This document shows positions 22,072 through 32,300 of a stretch of 64,000 nt of DNA, one piece after another. The notes below the pieces were generated by a model. The model worked only from the letters and a program-made list of their open reading frames with translations. It searched no databases and was not told the origin of the DNA. Within the stretch, counting starts at the first letter, position 1. Each line of letters begins with the position of its first letter. The position numbers were made by a program, and so were the translations under genes. This stretch comes from Solenopsis invicta (Eukaryota; Arthropoda; Insecta; Hymenoptera; Formicidae): positions 10,636,138-10,700,137 of the forward strand of contig NC_052679.1 in the NCBI RefSeq assembly GCF_016802725.1, given 5' to 3'.

Positions 22072-22207
22072 CCTGTTCTACAATAGCAGTAAACACAAGA
22101 TCGTAAGGTTGTAACGTAAGAAATGAAAATTTTTCATTCGCTTACGAGCTCTTAAAACCACGCCTTACAACCTTACAGTCTTGTGTTGATGCTATTGTAG
22201 AACAGGC
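22072..22207. mobile_element. Hairpin MITE CCTGTTCTACAATAGC
   Basis: CCTGTTCTACAATAGC pairs with GCTATTGTAGAACAGG. Inner GTAAGGTTGTAACG and CCTTACAACCTTAC also pair. Confidence 0.72.
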
Positions 22208-22209
22208 TT

Positions 22210-22375
22210 TAAGGCTATACACACATCTTCCATAACCGTAACCATAAGACGTACCGTAAGAATTAGCCAATCACAGTCGAGAATTAAGAAATAAGAATCT
22301 GAATTCTTGACTGTGATTGGCTAATTCTTACGGTACGTCTTATGGTTACGGTTATAAAAGGTGTGTTATAGCCTT
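22210..22375. mobile_element. Hairpin MITE AAGGCTATACACACA
   Basis: Long near-perfect arms: CCGTAACCATAAGACGTACC pairs with GGTACGTCTTATGGTTACGG, and TAGCCAATCACAGTC pairs with GACTGTGATTGGCTA. The high arm identity suggests a young copy. Confidence 0.78.
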
Positions 22376-22438
22376 TATTGTAGAAAACCTATAAAAACCG
22401 CAGCACAGACTTTTGCGTAGCTGCATAACCGTATGCAT

Positions 22439-22609
22439 AAAGGACCTCGCACATGAAATGCATAACAGAGCATAAGCGTAGCATAAAGCTTTTGGACCAA
22501 TAGGAATCTTATGTAAATCAATATGGCGACTTTATGCTGAATGCTCATTGGTTCATCGGTCTTATGTTGTGCTTATGTTATGTTATGCATTTCATGTGCA
22601 AGGGCCTTA
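22439..22609. mobile_element. Foldback MITE AAAGGGCC family, copy 3
   Basis: Same orientation and core (ATCAATATGGCGACTTTATG) as copy 1, about 860 bp away. Confidence 0.78.
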
Positions 22610-22728
22610 GGAAAGTTGATTAGTCTTGTCCTATAGCTGCACAAGCATGTGCATAAAAAAATTGATTAGTCCATTAGCTCATGCATAAGAAAATAAACCA
22701 ATCAATTTCTTAAAAATACAGATAAGAG

Positions 22729-22850
22729 TTGATTTACAATAGCCGTTACCATAAAAAATTCACCAATCATAGTCGACTATTCTTCTATAAATCGCCCATG
22801 ATTTGCCATTTCTTTTGGTTATGGCTATTATAAACTAACTTTAAGGGTCT
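22729..22850. mobile_element. Hairpin MITE GTTGATTTACAATAGCC
   Basis: TTACAATAGCCGTTACC pairs with GGTTATGGCTATTATAAA, with CAATCATAGTCGACTA inside. Weaker pairing than its neighbours. Confidence 0.5.
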
Positions 22851-22853
22851 CTT

Positions 22854-23000
22854 TCACCAATCTCGGTTAAAGCTAAGAGATTAGACCATTAAAATTGACG
22901 AATCGCATTTGTTATTTCACTCAACAGGCAATGCTATTGGTCAATTCCAATGGACTAACCAATGGACTAACCAATTGGTTAGATTGGTAAATGAGGTCCT
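22854..23000. mobile_element. Foldback MITE GGGTCTCTTTCACCAATC
   Basis: TCACCAATCTCGGTTA pairs with TTGGTTAGATTGGTAA and the outer GGGTCTC resembles GAGGTCC. The internal CAATGGACTAAC is directly repeated. Confidence 0.5.
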
Positions 23001-23238
23001 AACAGGGAATAACAGTAGGCAATAAATTTAAACCTATCAAAAGTCGCAAAAAATATCTGCAAACTAATCAAAAGTTGCGAAATCTATTACCTGTTGTTAT
23101 TCCTTGTTCCTGTTGCCTATGCTTTTTATTATGCAATAAAGTTAAAAGCTTATAGCACCTGGGCATCGATTGTTTAACTAAAATATGATAAAAATGTGAA
23201 TAGTGAACAGTTCATGTGATTTTGTAATTTTCACTATG

Positions 23239-23378
23239 GTAAAAATGGGTGCTTTCCAATTGCAATATCCCTAAATACTTTCGTGCACACGGCGACACAA
23301 GTTGCATTCTAATTGTCGTAATCGTCGACACAACACTACACATCTGTATTCAGCCTGAGGGCTACTAGTAGGATGTGT
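23239..23378. mobile_element. Fragment of the GTGCTTTCCAATTGC element
   Basis: Contains GGGTGCTTTCCAATTGCAAT, TTGCATTCTAATTGTCGTAA and ACAACACTACACATC in the same order as the reverse complement of the right half of the 52246-52630 element. Only one end is present. Confidence 0.6.
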
Positions 23379-23380
23379 AA

Positions 23381-23530
23381 AGGTGCTATTACACGTGTCG
23401 TACGACAAATGTTTTAAACGTGTTGATTGGCTGCAGAATAGAACATTTCTCGAGTCTCTAGAAATTTTCTATCCTGCAGCCAATCAACACGCTTAAAAAA
23501 TTTGTCGTGCGACACGTGTAAATCAGTCTA
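23381..23530. mobile_element. Hairpin MITE with ACACGTGTCGTACGACAAAT arms
   Basis: ACACGTGTCGTACGACAAAT pairs with ATTTGTCGTGCGACACGTGT, and CGTGTTGATTGGCTGCAG with CTGCAGCCAATCAACACG. Strong fold over 150 bp. Confidence 0.78.
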
Positions 23531-24098
23531 AGCTTATGTTTTTTAGTTCAATTAAATAGTTACTAATCGCGGTAGCTATAAATGAAATTAAAATGATGAA
23601 ACACACCTATACAGCACAGAAAATTGCAGCAACATTGCAGCAATGTTGCAATGTTGCAGATTGCAATGTAATATTACGGAGACATTGCAGAAATATAAAT
23701 TAACAATGTGCCTGCAACGTCTTATGGCATGTGCCAGTAATATTCCGGAAACATTGCAATATCATAATTTTTTAATATTTATATCAATAGACGAAATAGG
23801 TCCATATATGAAGAAACCTCGATTTACAGTCCAATGAACAAACAATATTTTTTAATTGTATTTTTAATAAAAATTTTTTTCATATTTAATTTAATTATTG
23901 TATTATATTGATATACTATTTTCTAATTACATTCTTATTTAAACAAATAACAGAAAAGTTATTCCAAATGTTATTCTGTATTTGCGAAATTAGTAAAAAA
24001 AAACTATAATTTTATATTTGTTTATATAAATACTGAGTTTTAATTATACATATTTCATTTTTTCGATAACGTATATTGACCTGATCTACCAATTATAT

Positions 24099-25270
24099 AC
24101 CCTAGTAGCAATTTTCTGCAAGACTGCTGTAAATCTTGTAGCAGATTCTTGAAAGATTCTGCCAACAGGACGTTATGATCTGCTTCCTCATTTTGTTCAA
24201 TTCTTTTGAAAGATTCTGCAGTCAGATTCTTGCAAGAAACTTGCACATATCTCTGTTGGCAGATTCTTGCAAGAAACTTAAGTGTATCTGCTATAAATCT
24301 AGCAACAGTCTTTCAAGATATTTGCTACATACCCTAGTAGCAATTTTCTGCAAGACTGCTGTAAATCTTGCAGTAAATTCTTAAAGATTCTGCCAGTCAA
24401 ATTCTTGCAAGAAATTTGTATATATATATCTGCTGCATGATTTGTAAAATTCTTTCATCAGAATATTTTAGTATAGTCTTAAAATGGATTAAAAACGGAT
24501 TAAATTTTAATTAAACATCTTATTTATGTACAAGATTAAATAACAATACAAATTGTTATTTACATGTAAAAATATAAAATTTTATGTGGAACGGCGTTCC
24601 ACATACACGTCATGTTTAAAAAAAAATAAGAGCGAGTATTCGTCTCGAGGTTACAATACAGAGCTCATAAAAATCTCGGTGGAGTATGAGCTGAGAAGTC
24701 GGCCTAGATATAACACCTGTGGCCGCACTTGACTCACGAGAAGATCTTCCGCGGCGTGACCACCTAGCGGTGGCAGCAGATCTTTCTGCTGCTGATTAAG
24801 CAGAATCTGTATATACAATATCTGCACAAGATCTGCGCGTCATTTCTGTTGTAAGAAACTTGCAGAAATCTGCAGATCATATTCGTGCAATATCTGTACA
24901 AGATCTGCGCGCTATTTTTGTTGTAAGAAACTTACAGAAATCTGCAGATCATATTTGTGCAATATTTGCACAAGATCTGCGCGCTAGTTCTATTAAAAGA
25001 ATCTTATGTCATTCTGCTGAAGAACTTTGCTAGGCTGCTTATAGACTGTAGTTGCGGGAAGAATCTGCTTCAAGATAGCTCAATATCTGTACCAAGTCTC
25101 TGCAAGCAGTTCATATACAAGTACAGTGCACGAATATTGAAGCAGTCTGCTAGCAATCTGCCAGCATGGCTCTTTTGGGAATAATCTTCTGCACATCTGA
25201 CTCAATTCTACTGCAATTAAATGCACGCAGATTCTGTCCTGCAGAAAATGCCAGAAAATGCTACTAGGGT
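24099..25270. mobile_element. Nested element with ACCCTAGTAGC ends
   Basis: ACCCTAGTAGCAATTTTCTG at the left and AGAAAATGCTACTAGGGT at the right are inverted repeats. The interior is full of TTCTTGCAAGAAACTTGCA-like words, and the left end is tandemly duplicated at 24330. Inserted into the 5S-derived module: TATCGAAA-type flank at 24060 and its continuation at 25290 belong to one unit elsewhere in the window. Confidence 0.6.
24480..24790. repeat. Dispersed repeat, empty-site copy
   Basis: Contains TGTGGAACGGCGTTCCACAT, CTCGAGGTTACAA and GGCCGCACTTGACTCACGAG. The same sequence in reverse complement, with divergence, is at about 28480-28950, where a hAT-type MITE interrupts it at GTGCGGCC. Here that site (24721-24728) is unoccupied. 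Confidence 0.65.
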
Positions 25271-25308
25271 ACATATATAAGCATAAAGTTTTTACAAGTC
25301 ATCATGAG

Positions 25309-25377
25309 GGATCAATTCGCAGCGATCACAGAAGTCAAGCAACGTTCACCAGAGTCGTGACCGCTTGGAAATTTCCG
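25309..25377 (+). repeat. 5S rRNA-derived module, copy with internal deletion
   Basis: Reads GCGATCACAGAAGTCAAGCA, ACGTTCACCAGAGTCG, TGACCGCTTGGAAATTTCCG. The AAGCAACGT and GACCGCTTGG words match the internal promoter region (A box and C box area) of insect 5S rRNA. The intermediate ACTTGGATGGG piece present in the other copies is missing here. Confidence 0.6.
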
Positions 25378-25815
25378 AAAAAAATTCGCGAAATTTTTTT
25401 TTGCAAAAAATGTTTTTTTAAAATGTTACACAAATATTGTTTTATTCATTGGAATTGTGTGGTGTAATAATATTTATGTAAATATTTTGGAAAAATGGGT
25501 TGTTTCAATGCAATATTTCAAAAAGCGGACATCTTAATGTTGCTGCAATCTTCCAACAATGTTGCAGCAATGTTTCGCAATCAAAATGCAATATTACAAT
25601 GTTTTAATGAAATCATTCTGCAATGTTCTTGGAATCTTTCTATGCTGTATGGGCATTTTCTATCATTATCAGGAATAAGACATGGGCATAAATTTGAAAA
25701 ATAATCCTAACTCTATTCAAAACTGTACACATTAACATACATTTTATTCCAATTGATCATGCACACCATTACATTCGACAAGAAATGTCTTGCCAAATAG
25801 TGAGATTTGAAAGGC

Positions 25816-25950
25816 AAATCCCGATAGCACACGAGACCGATAAACACCCCTCACAGCAGCCGATGCCTAAAGTTTTTCCGTTGGTTGAGTTAAATAAGTC
25901 AAGATGATTAATTGGTGGGCTATCGCACCGTGTGCTATCGGATCCCGTCC
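25816..25950. mobile_element. hAT-type MITE, CGATAG-arm copy
   Basis: CCGATAGCACACGAGACCGA pairs with GTGTGCTATCGG. The core CGATGCCTAAAGTTTTTCCG and TTGGTTGAGTTAAATAAG is the reverse complement of the core at 28260-28310. Confidence 0.65.
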
Positions 25951-26775
25951 GAGATTGAGAAAAGAACCATAGCTGCTATATGCACACATGAGAGAGACAA
26001 AAATGCCAAACTTGCCACATAAAATATTATACGCATCAATTGAAAATAATTTTTTTTTTTGCAAAAAATGTTTTTTAAAATGTTACACAAATATTGTTTT
26101 GTTTATTGAAATTATGTGATGTAATAATATTTATGTGAATATTTTAAAAAAATGGGATGTTTCAATGCAATATTTCAAAAAGCGGACTTCTTAATGTTAT
26201 TGCAATCTTCCAGCAATGTTACAGTAATGTTTCGCAAACAAAATGCAATATTACAATGTTTCAATGAAATCATTCTGCAATGTTCCTGCAATCTCTCTGT
26301 GCTGTATGGAAACCTAGTACGCTAACACCTGAGTTAATCGCACACTTGTGATATTGTTCACAAAAAATTATATTTAAAATGAAGTTGATTTAAACAGTAA
26401 AAAACTTGCGTGTTGTGTACCGCGCAAACATTCTCATTATTCTTTTGATTATTTGTCCAAATTTATTTGAAATTTCATTTGTCCTTACATATTTTTTATT
26501 TTTTATATATAGATTTTATTGTTATATGTCATATATTTTTTAAAATATATATTTTAAACTTAAAGCTAATGTTTTAATTTTTCTTCATATTTTAATTTTA
26601 ATTTATAACTTACTCGAGTGTGATCACCCATATTTGTGTGATAATACGCTGAAATTTAAAAACACTGAGGAAGTATATACCATATGTATTATATAATAAT
26701 TTAAGTGCTAAAATATATCTTGAAAAAGTTTCGAAATGATTAAAAGTAAAAATCCCTTATAATAATTGTTAGCTA

Positions 26776-27861
26776 CACCCATACAGCACAGAAAATTGCA
26801 GCAACATTCTAGAAATGTTGCAATGTTGCAAATTGCAATTCAATATTACGGAGACATTGCAGAAACATAAATTAATAATATGCTTGCAATATCTCAGTAA
26901 TATGACATTAATATTCCGGAAACATTACTATATTATAATTTTTTAGCTATAGAGAAATAGCAATAAAGAGCCAAAGCAGAAGATTTGGGTATAATAATAT
27001 ATTAATTTAACTCATCCATAATTATTCGCATTCAGCAAACTAAGATTGGGCAACGTTATTAAATTTTCCGCTGAATCTCTACATTGATTTATTAGTTCTG
27101 AAAGTAAGAGCCAATCACGACTGATACAAAGCAAGTTGGTCGATCCATTGGCGCGTCATTGTAATTGGTTAAAAATTGTAGTATAGTTTTTTTATTATAT
27201 TACAGATTAGGAAGTTACATTATTTTAAAGTAATGTAACTTTCTTCAATAAAAATTTATAATTCTAAACAATATTTGTATATTAATACTCAAATAAATTT
27301 ACACTTAAAAATGTTATCACAAAAATGTAATTTTTGCTAGTTAAATAACTAAGTAAATACGTTTGGAATTTTTTTAGATTCTTTTATATACATAAATATG
27401 AAAATGTAAAAGCAGACTTTTGTAATGCATAAAAGAATGAACCAAAGTTTTTTATTTCCCTCTCCAAGATAGAAGAATTTTGATTGGTTTATTCTCTTAT
27501 GTGTTATGCATTATACAAGAGTGTGTGCTCCCGGCTTTACTCGAGAATTAATACACAGAACATTTTACATCAGAATATTCCACCAATGTTGCAACAACGT
27601 TGCAGCAAATGTTATTGCTGAAATGTTGTAATAATATTATAGTAAATGTTGGGATGTATCATTAAATAGCGTTTTATTATTTATACTAAATATATAACAT
27701 TGTAATGTTGCTGCGACGTTTTAATGCAATATTTCAAAAAGCGGACATCTTAATGTAGCTGCAATCTTACAGCAATGTTTCGCAATCAATATGCAATATT
27801 ACAATGTTTCAATGAAATCATCCTGTAATGTTTCTGCAATCTCTCTGTGCTGTATGGGCAT
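26776..27861. mobile_element. Element with CACCCATACAGCACAG ends
   Basis: ACCCATACAGCACAGAAAAT at the left mirrors CTGTGCTGTATGGGCA at the right. The arms share GCAACATT and AATGTTGC words with the 23604-25654 element. The interior is AT-rich with no coding frame. Confidence 0.6.
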
Positions 27862-28223
27862 GTATTGGTATATTATTAGCGCCATTAAAAAACGACGAAT
27901 TACTAAACAAATAGTTCTATAAGCACCCTTATGGAAATGAACTATTGGAAAGCCAATAATCACTATTGACTTACAATAGTGATTATTCATTCTCTAATAA
28001 TGATTATGTAGCATCTAATGATTGGATTATTCGCAATAATCATTTTCTAATAGTTTTTGAATGAGTGATTATTGATTTCATAATGAGATTATTTGCAATA
28101 ATCATTCCCCAATAGTTCTTTTATGGAATGATTATTGATTTCATATAATCAGGTTATTTGGAATAATCACCAGTACACTACTTTTAATAGTTAATATATA
28201 AATGATTATTAGTCGACTATTCG

Positions 28224-28359
28224 GGAGGGTTCCGATAGCGCACATCCCGATAGCCCACCAACATCTTGACTTATCTAACCCAACCTACGGAAAATCTCTA
28301 GGCATCTGCCATTGTGAGTGGTTTGTGTGCTATCGGAATGTGCGCTATCGGGACCCGCC
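28224..28359. mobile_element. hAT-type MITE, CGATAG-arm copy
   Basis: GGAGGGTTCCGATAGCGCAC at the left; GTGCGCTATCGGGACCCGCC at the right. The core TTATCTAACCCAACCTACGG, AAAATCTCTAGGCATCTGCC is the conserved middle of this family. Nearly identical to 61531-61674. Confidence 0.72.
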
Positions 28360-28559
28360 GTTATTTTACACGTAAAAACATTACGGTGCTCTCAAAAATC
28401 GAGCAATTTGCTTTGGTTTTGAGTCTCAAACATAGACTTTGTACTATGTCTATGGTCTCAAAGCTTTTTCGCGACGCTAGTCTTCGCGCCTTCGCGGCTT
28501 GCGCGGCTTCCACTAGGTGGCCATGCCGCAGGGGATTTTTTCGTGAGTCGAGTGCGGCC

Positions 28560-28702
28560 AGGGGTGCGCACGATTGGACACCGCACGATTGGACACCACC
28601 ACTCACAGCGGCTGATACCTAGAGTTTTTCCGTTGGTTTGGTTAGATAAGTCAAGATGATTGGTTGGTGTCCAATCGTGCTGTGTCCAAAAGAATGTCAC
28701 CC
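28560..28702. mobile_element. hAT-type MITE, GATTGGACAC-arm copy, with 8-bp target duplication
   Basis: The element runs from AGGGGTGCGCACGATTGGAC to GTCCAATCGTGCTGTGTCC...GTCACCC and is flanked by GTGCGGCC on both sides (28552-28559, 28703-28710). The uninterrupted target occurs once in the related repeat at 24721-24728, confirming an 8-bp duplication as made by hAT transposases. The core CGGCTGATACCTAGAGTTTT and GTTAGATAAGTCAAGATG matches the CGATAG-arm copies. Confidence 0.82.
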
Positions 28703-29232
28703 GTGCGGCCACAGGCATTATATCTAGACGCCACCGTGACCGTCTTTCTAAATCGCACTTCTTCAGTGAAACTTTTCGAAACTAATTGTTGTAACCTCGA
28801 GACGAATTTCGCTTCTTTTTTCAAATGTGATGTGTATGTGGTTCGCTATTCCACATAAAATTTTATATTTTTACATGTAAAAATAACAATTTGTATTGTT
28901 ATTAAATCTTATACATAAATGTTTAATTCAGATTTAATCTTTATTTAATCTTTTTGAACAAAAAAAAATTTTTTTTTGGAAACTATAACTTATTATGTTT
29001 AATTATTGATTTATCAATACATATTTTATGTGACTATATAAATCGTAGTGACTATTGGGCTCAAATAATTTGTCAATAGTTCTGTGTAATAGTTTGTCCC
29101 AATAATTCGCGAAGAAACTATGAGGAATAATCCAATAGTTTTATTAATAGCTTTACTAATAGTTACAATAGTCCATTTCCGTAAGGGCAATTATTAGAAT
29201 TTGTCACCTGGAAATAATAGAAAGAGCCTTAT

Positions 29233-30720
29233 CCCAATCAGCACACAATATTTAAAAAATGTTTTTAAAAACATTTAAAAAACATTTTTTAAAATATTTA
29301 TAAAAACGTTAAAAATAATAGGTTAAGTGTATTTTTTTTTCATTAAAAAAATGTTTATTTTAACGTTAAAAAAATGTTTTTAAATATTATAAAAATGTTT
29401 TTTAAACATTTAAAGAAAACGTTTATTAAATGTTGAAAAAATGTTTTTTTGAACGAAGCATAAATGAGCAAAACAAAATATTTAAAAAAAACATTTTAAA
29501 AACTTTTGTAATAAAAATTTTTTCAAAAACGTTAAAATTAACGAATTTATACCACTTTTTACATTAAACTATTTTTTTAATATTGAGATTTTTTTCTTAA
29601 GAATTTTTTGGGGAAATTTCCACGCGGTCACTTATCCAAGTTGCGACCCCGGTTGCTTGACCTCTCTGTGATCGCTGCAAACTGATCCTTTGTAATGATC
29701 TGTAAACACTTTGAGCTAATACATGTACATCTGATAGATCAGGTCAATATATGTTATCAAAAAAACGAAATATATATAATTAAAATATATTATTTATATA
29801 AAAATATATAATTAAGTTAATTTTTTACTGATTTTCATAGACGTTATTGAAACATTTTTTAAACAAATTTTAAAATCAATAATAATTAAAAAATAAATAG
29901 TTTAAATGTTAAATAAATAATAAATAAATATAATTTTATAGAAATAAAAAATAAGTAAAAAAATTAATAATAAATTAACATTAAATAAATATTAAATAAA
30001 ATTTAAGAAATGCTTACTAAAAACATTTTTTCAATTAAATAATTCGTGAAAAATAAATACTTAAACAATATTAAATAAACGTTTAAAAAACGTTTATTTA
30101 AAAAAAATAAAATAAATATTAAATAAATATTTAAATTAAATTTACATACATTAAAATAATGTTCAATAAATATTAAATTAATGTTTTTGAAATTTTTGTT
30201 TTAAATAAAAAATTAATGTAAAATAAATATTAAATTAATGTTAAATTAATGTTTTTAAAAAAATGTTTTCTCAAATGAAAATTTAATGTAAAATAAATAT
30301 TAAATTAATGTCGAATAAATGTTTAATTAATGTTTTTAAAAAATATTTTTTTTAATGAAAAATTAATGTGAAATAAATATTAAATTAATTTTAAATAAAT
30401 GTTAAGTTTTTAAAAAATGTTTTTTTAAATTAAACTTAATGTGAAACGAATATTAAATTAATGTTTAATAAATGTTAAATTAATGTTTTAAAAAATGTTT
30501 TTTCAAATTTAAAATTAATGTGAAATAAATATTAAATAAACGTTAAATAAATATTTAATAAACATTTTCTCTAAATTATTATTTTAAATATTTAATTAAT
30601 GTTGAATAAATATTTAATAAATATTTAATCAATATTTTTGTTATAATGAATTGTACAATGAAAAATTAATATTAAATAAATATTAAAAAAACATTTAAAA
30701 AATATTGTATACTAATTGGG
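29233..30720. mobile_element. 1.5-kb element with CCCAATCAGCACACAATATT ends
   Basis: CCCAATCAGCACACAATATT mirrors AATATTGTATACTAATTGGG. The interior is very AT-rich, with dozens of degenerate copies of TAAATAAATATTAAATTAATG. It holds a 5S-derived module near its left arm. The 56192-59852 element is a larger relative. Confidence 0.7.
29613..29690 (-). repeat. 5S rRNA-derived module
   Basis: On the minus strand it reads GCAGCGATCACAGAGAGGTC, AAGCAACCGGGGTCGC, AACTTGGATAAGTGACCGCG, TGGAAATTTCC. Order and spacing of the AAGCA, ACTTGGAT and GACCGC words match the 3' two thirds of insect 5S rRNA. Downstream flanks are shared with the other copies. Confidence 0.65.
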
Positions 30721-31965
30721 ATAATGTCCATAATAGCCGTAACACCCCTCTCTCCTCTATTAATAATTTTATATCTTTTCTAAATATTTTATACTTTGAT
30801 TTTTCAATCATCGTTATTTTAAATTTAAAACTGTATAATTTAATTATTATAATAAAAATTATTATCGATTTACGAACAATGATGAAAGATACTTCCACAT
30901 TCTATACACATTTTTTTATTTTTATTAAATATTTTAAATAAAATAAAAAATATTTATTTAAAAAGCATTAATTTTAAATTTTTTATCAATTTTCTCGCAG
31001 TCAGAATCTCGAATCTGAGCGATGAAAAATACTCCGTAAATTAATTTGCATCTTTTATTTTAAACAAATTACAATTATTAGGAAATTTTTAGTGATAAAA
31101 AGATGAATATACATATAGACATCAATTTTTACGTTGATGATTCTTCGAAACCACTTTCTCCTCATGCGTCACATGTTTCAACAGCTTGCGTCATTCATGT
31201 ATTACCTCATAAATGATCCTTGAAAGTGTTTTGTAGCATTAATACTTTTATGTACTTTACAGAGCACAAATATTTTAAAAAAAATTTGAATCTTTAATCA
31301 TTTTTAAATGTAAATGTGGTGTGGCGTTTTCATTGCAAAAAGTTTATATTAATGAATTAAAATAGTATATATGATTCGATAAATTTTATAAAGATCGATA
31401 TTTTACAAAACAAATAAATTCTACAACATTTTGATGAGAATATAAATGAGAGAATTTAGTAATTACACACAGAATTTTATTGAGTTTCTGTCAACGTAAT
31501 TCGTTATAATAATAAAGTGGGTCAAAGACTCGACCAGACTCGACAGTCCACGCATTCTAACTTGTAGTTATTATGGATAAAAGATTCTAGTGCTGCAACA
31601 TAAGTGTAAAATACATCTCACACTTTACAAAAAAAAAACTTAAAAGATCTGCAATTCAAATAAAATTATAATTTTATTATTAATTTACTAATCGTATTCA
31701 TCACTCTTGGAATTATATATATTTCATGTTGGAATTATGTAATTCGTCAAAATAAAGAAAATTTATACTAAATATTTTTCAGACATCTCTGACAATTTTC
31801 CTTAGAATTATTTACATAATTTTGCAAAATTTTTATATACATCCATCTTTTAAAAAAAATTTTTGAAAAGAGGTTTTTTGAGAAAAAATTTTTGGCACTA
31901 ATTAAAACTCTTCAGATAATCAGAAAGTTTATATGTCTCTTAGAGAATTCTTTGTATGCGCGCAC

Positions 31966-32092
31966 ATACGTGTGTGTGTGTGCATGTATTTGTGCGTGTG
32001 TGTGTGTGTGCGTGTGTGTGTGTGCGTGTGTGCAATGGGTGCGTACATACATGCATTTGTGCGCATTCGTGCATTTGCATGTGCGTGTATGT
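31966..32092. repeat. Interrupted (TG)n microsatellite
   Basis: GTGTGTGTGTGCATG and GTGTGTGCGTGTG blocks are mixed with GCATTTGTGCG units. Less regular than the other TG tracts in the window. Confidence 0.85.
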
Positions 32093-32262
32093 GTCTATTC
32101 TAAAATATAATCAAAGTATGTTATACAACGACGCGGACTGTAATGTATCACATTGACTACAATTGTACTGTATCATTTTCGACTGTCAATTTTTGTACCT
32201 GTGCTACACAAACTTGATCCATATACAAACCATCGTATGTGATATGAAGTAATAATTTTACA

Positions 32263-32300
32263 CTGACGATGATCCAAACCAGAAGATCGAAACGTTTGTA
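32263..32300 (+). other. Hammerhead-like / Penelope-element tail motif
   Basis: CTGACGATGATCC, a 10-base loop, then GATCGAAACGTTTGTA. This gives the CTGANGA and GAAAC words of a hammerhead core, with a weak GATC/GATC stem between them. The same arrangement, more degraded, is at 12370. No reverse transcriptase is present, so this is probably a tail remnant; catalysis is unlikely because the flanking stem is poorly paired. Confidence 0.4.

Larger units (their letters stand above)
23604..25654. mobile_element. Large element with CCTATACAGCACAG ends, interrupted
   Basis: The left end CCTATACAGCACAGAAA and right end CTATGCTGTATGGGC are inverted repeats. Flanking arms are rich in the word GCAATGTTGC. 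The interior carries a 5S-derived module split by a nested element (24099-25270). The 25392-25654 arm is repeated at 26045-26316. A related element is 26776-27861. No transposase frame seen. Confidence 0.55.
27925..29188. mobile_element. Element with GCACCCTTATGGAAATG ends
   Basis: CCCTTATGGAAATGAACTAT mirrors ATAGTCCATTTCCGTAAGGG. The arms contain repeated ATAATCATT and AATAGTT words. The central part holds two hAT-type MITEs and the reverse copy of the 24480-24790 repeat. Confidence 0.6.

Noticed and set aside
25309..25377. A functional 5S rRNA gene
   Set aside because: The first third of 5S is missing in all modules and this copy lacks the intermediate element, so they are derived repeats and not genes.
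28314..28858. Arg/Ala-rich frames of 81-102 aa on both strands
   Set aside because: They lie across two hAT-type MITEs and the dispersed repeat at 28480-28950; composition reflects the local GC-rich repeat.
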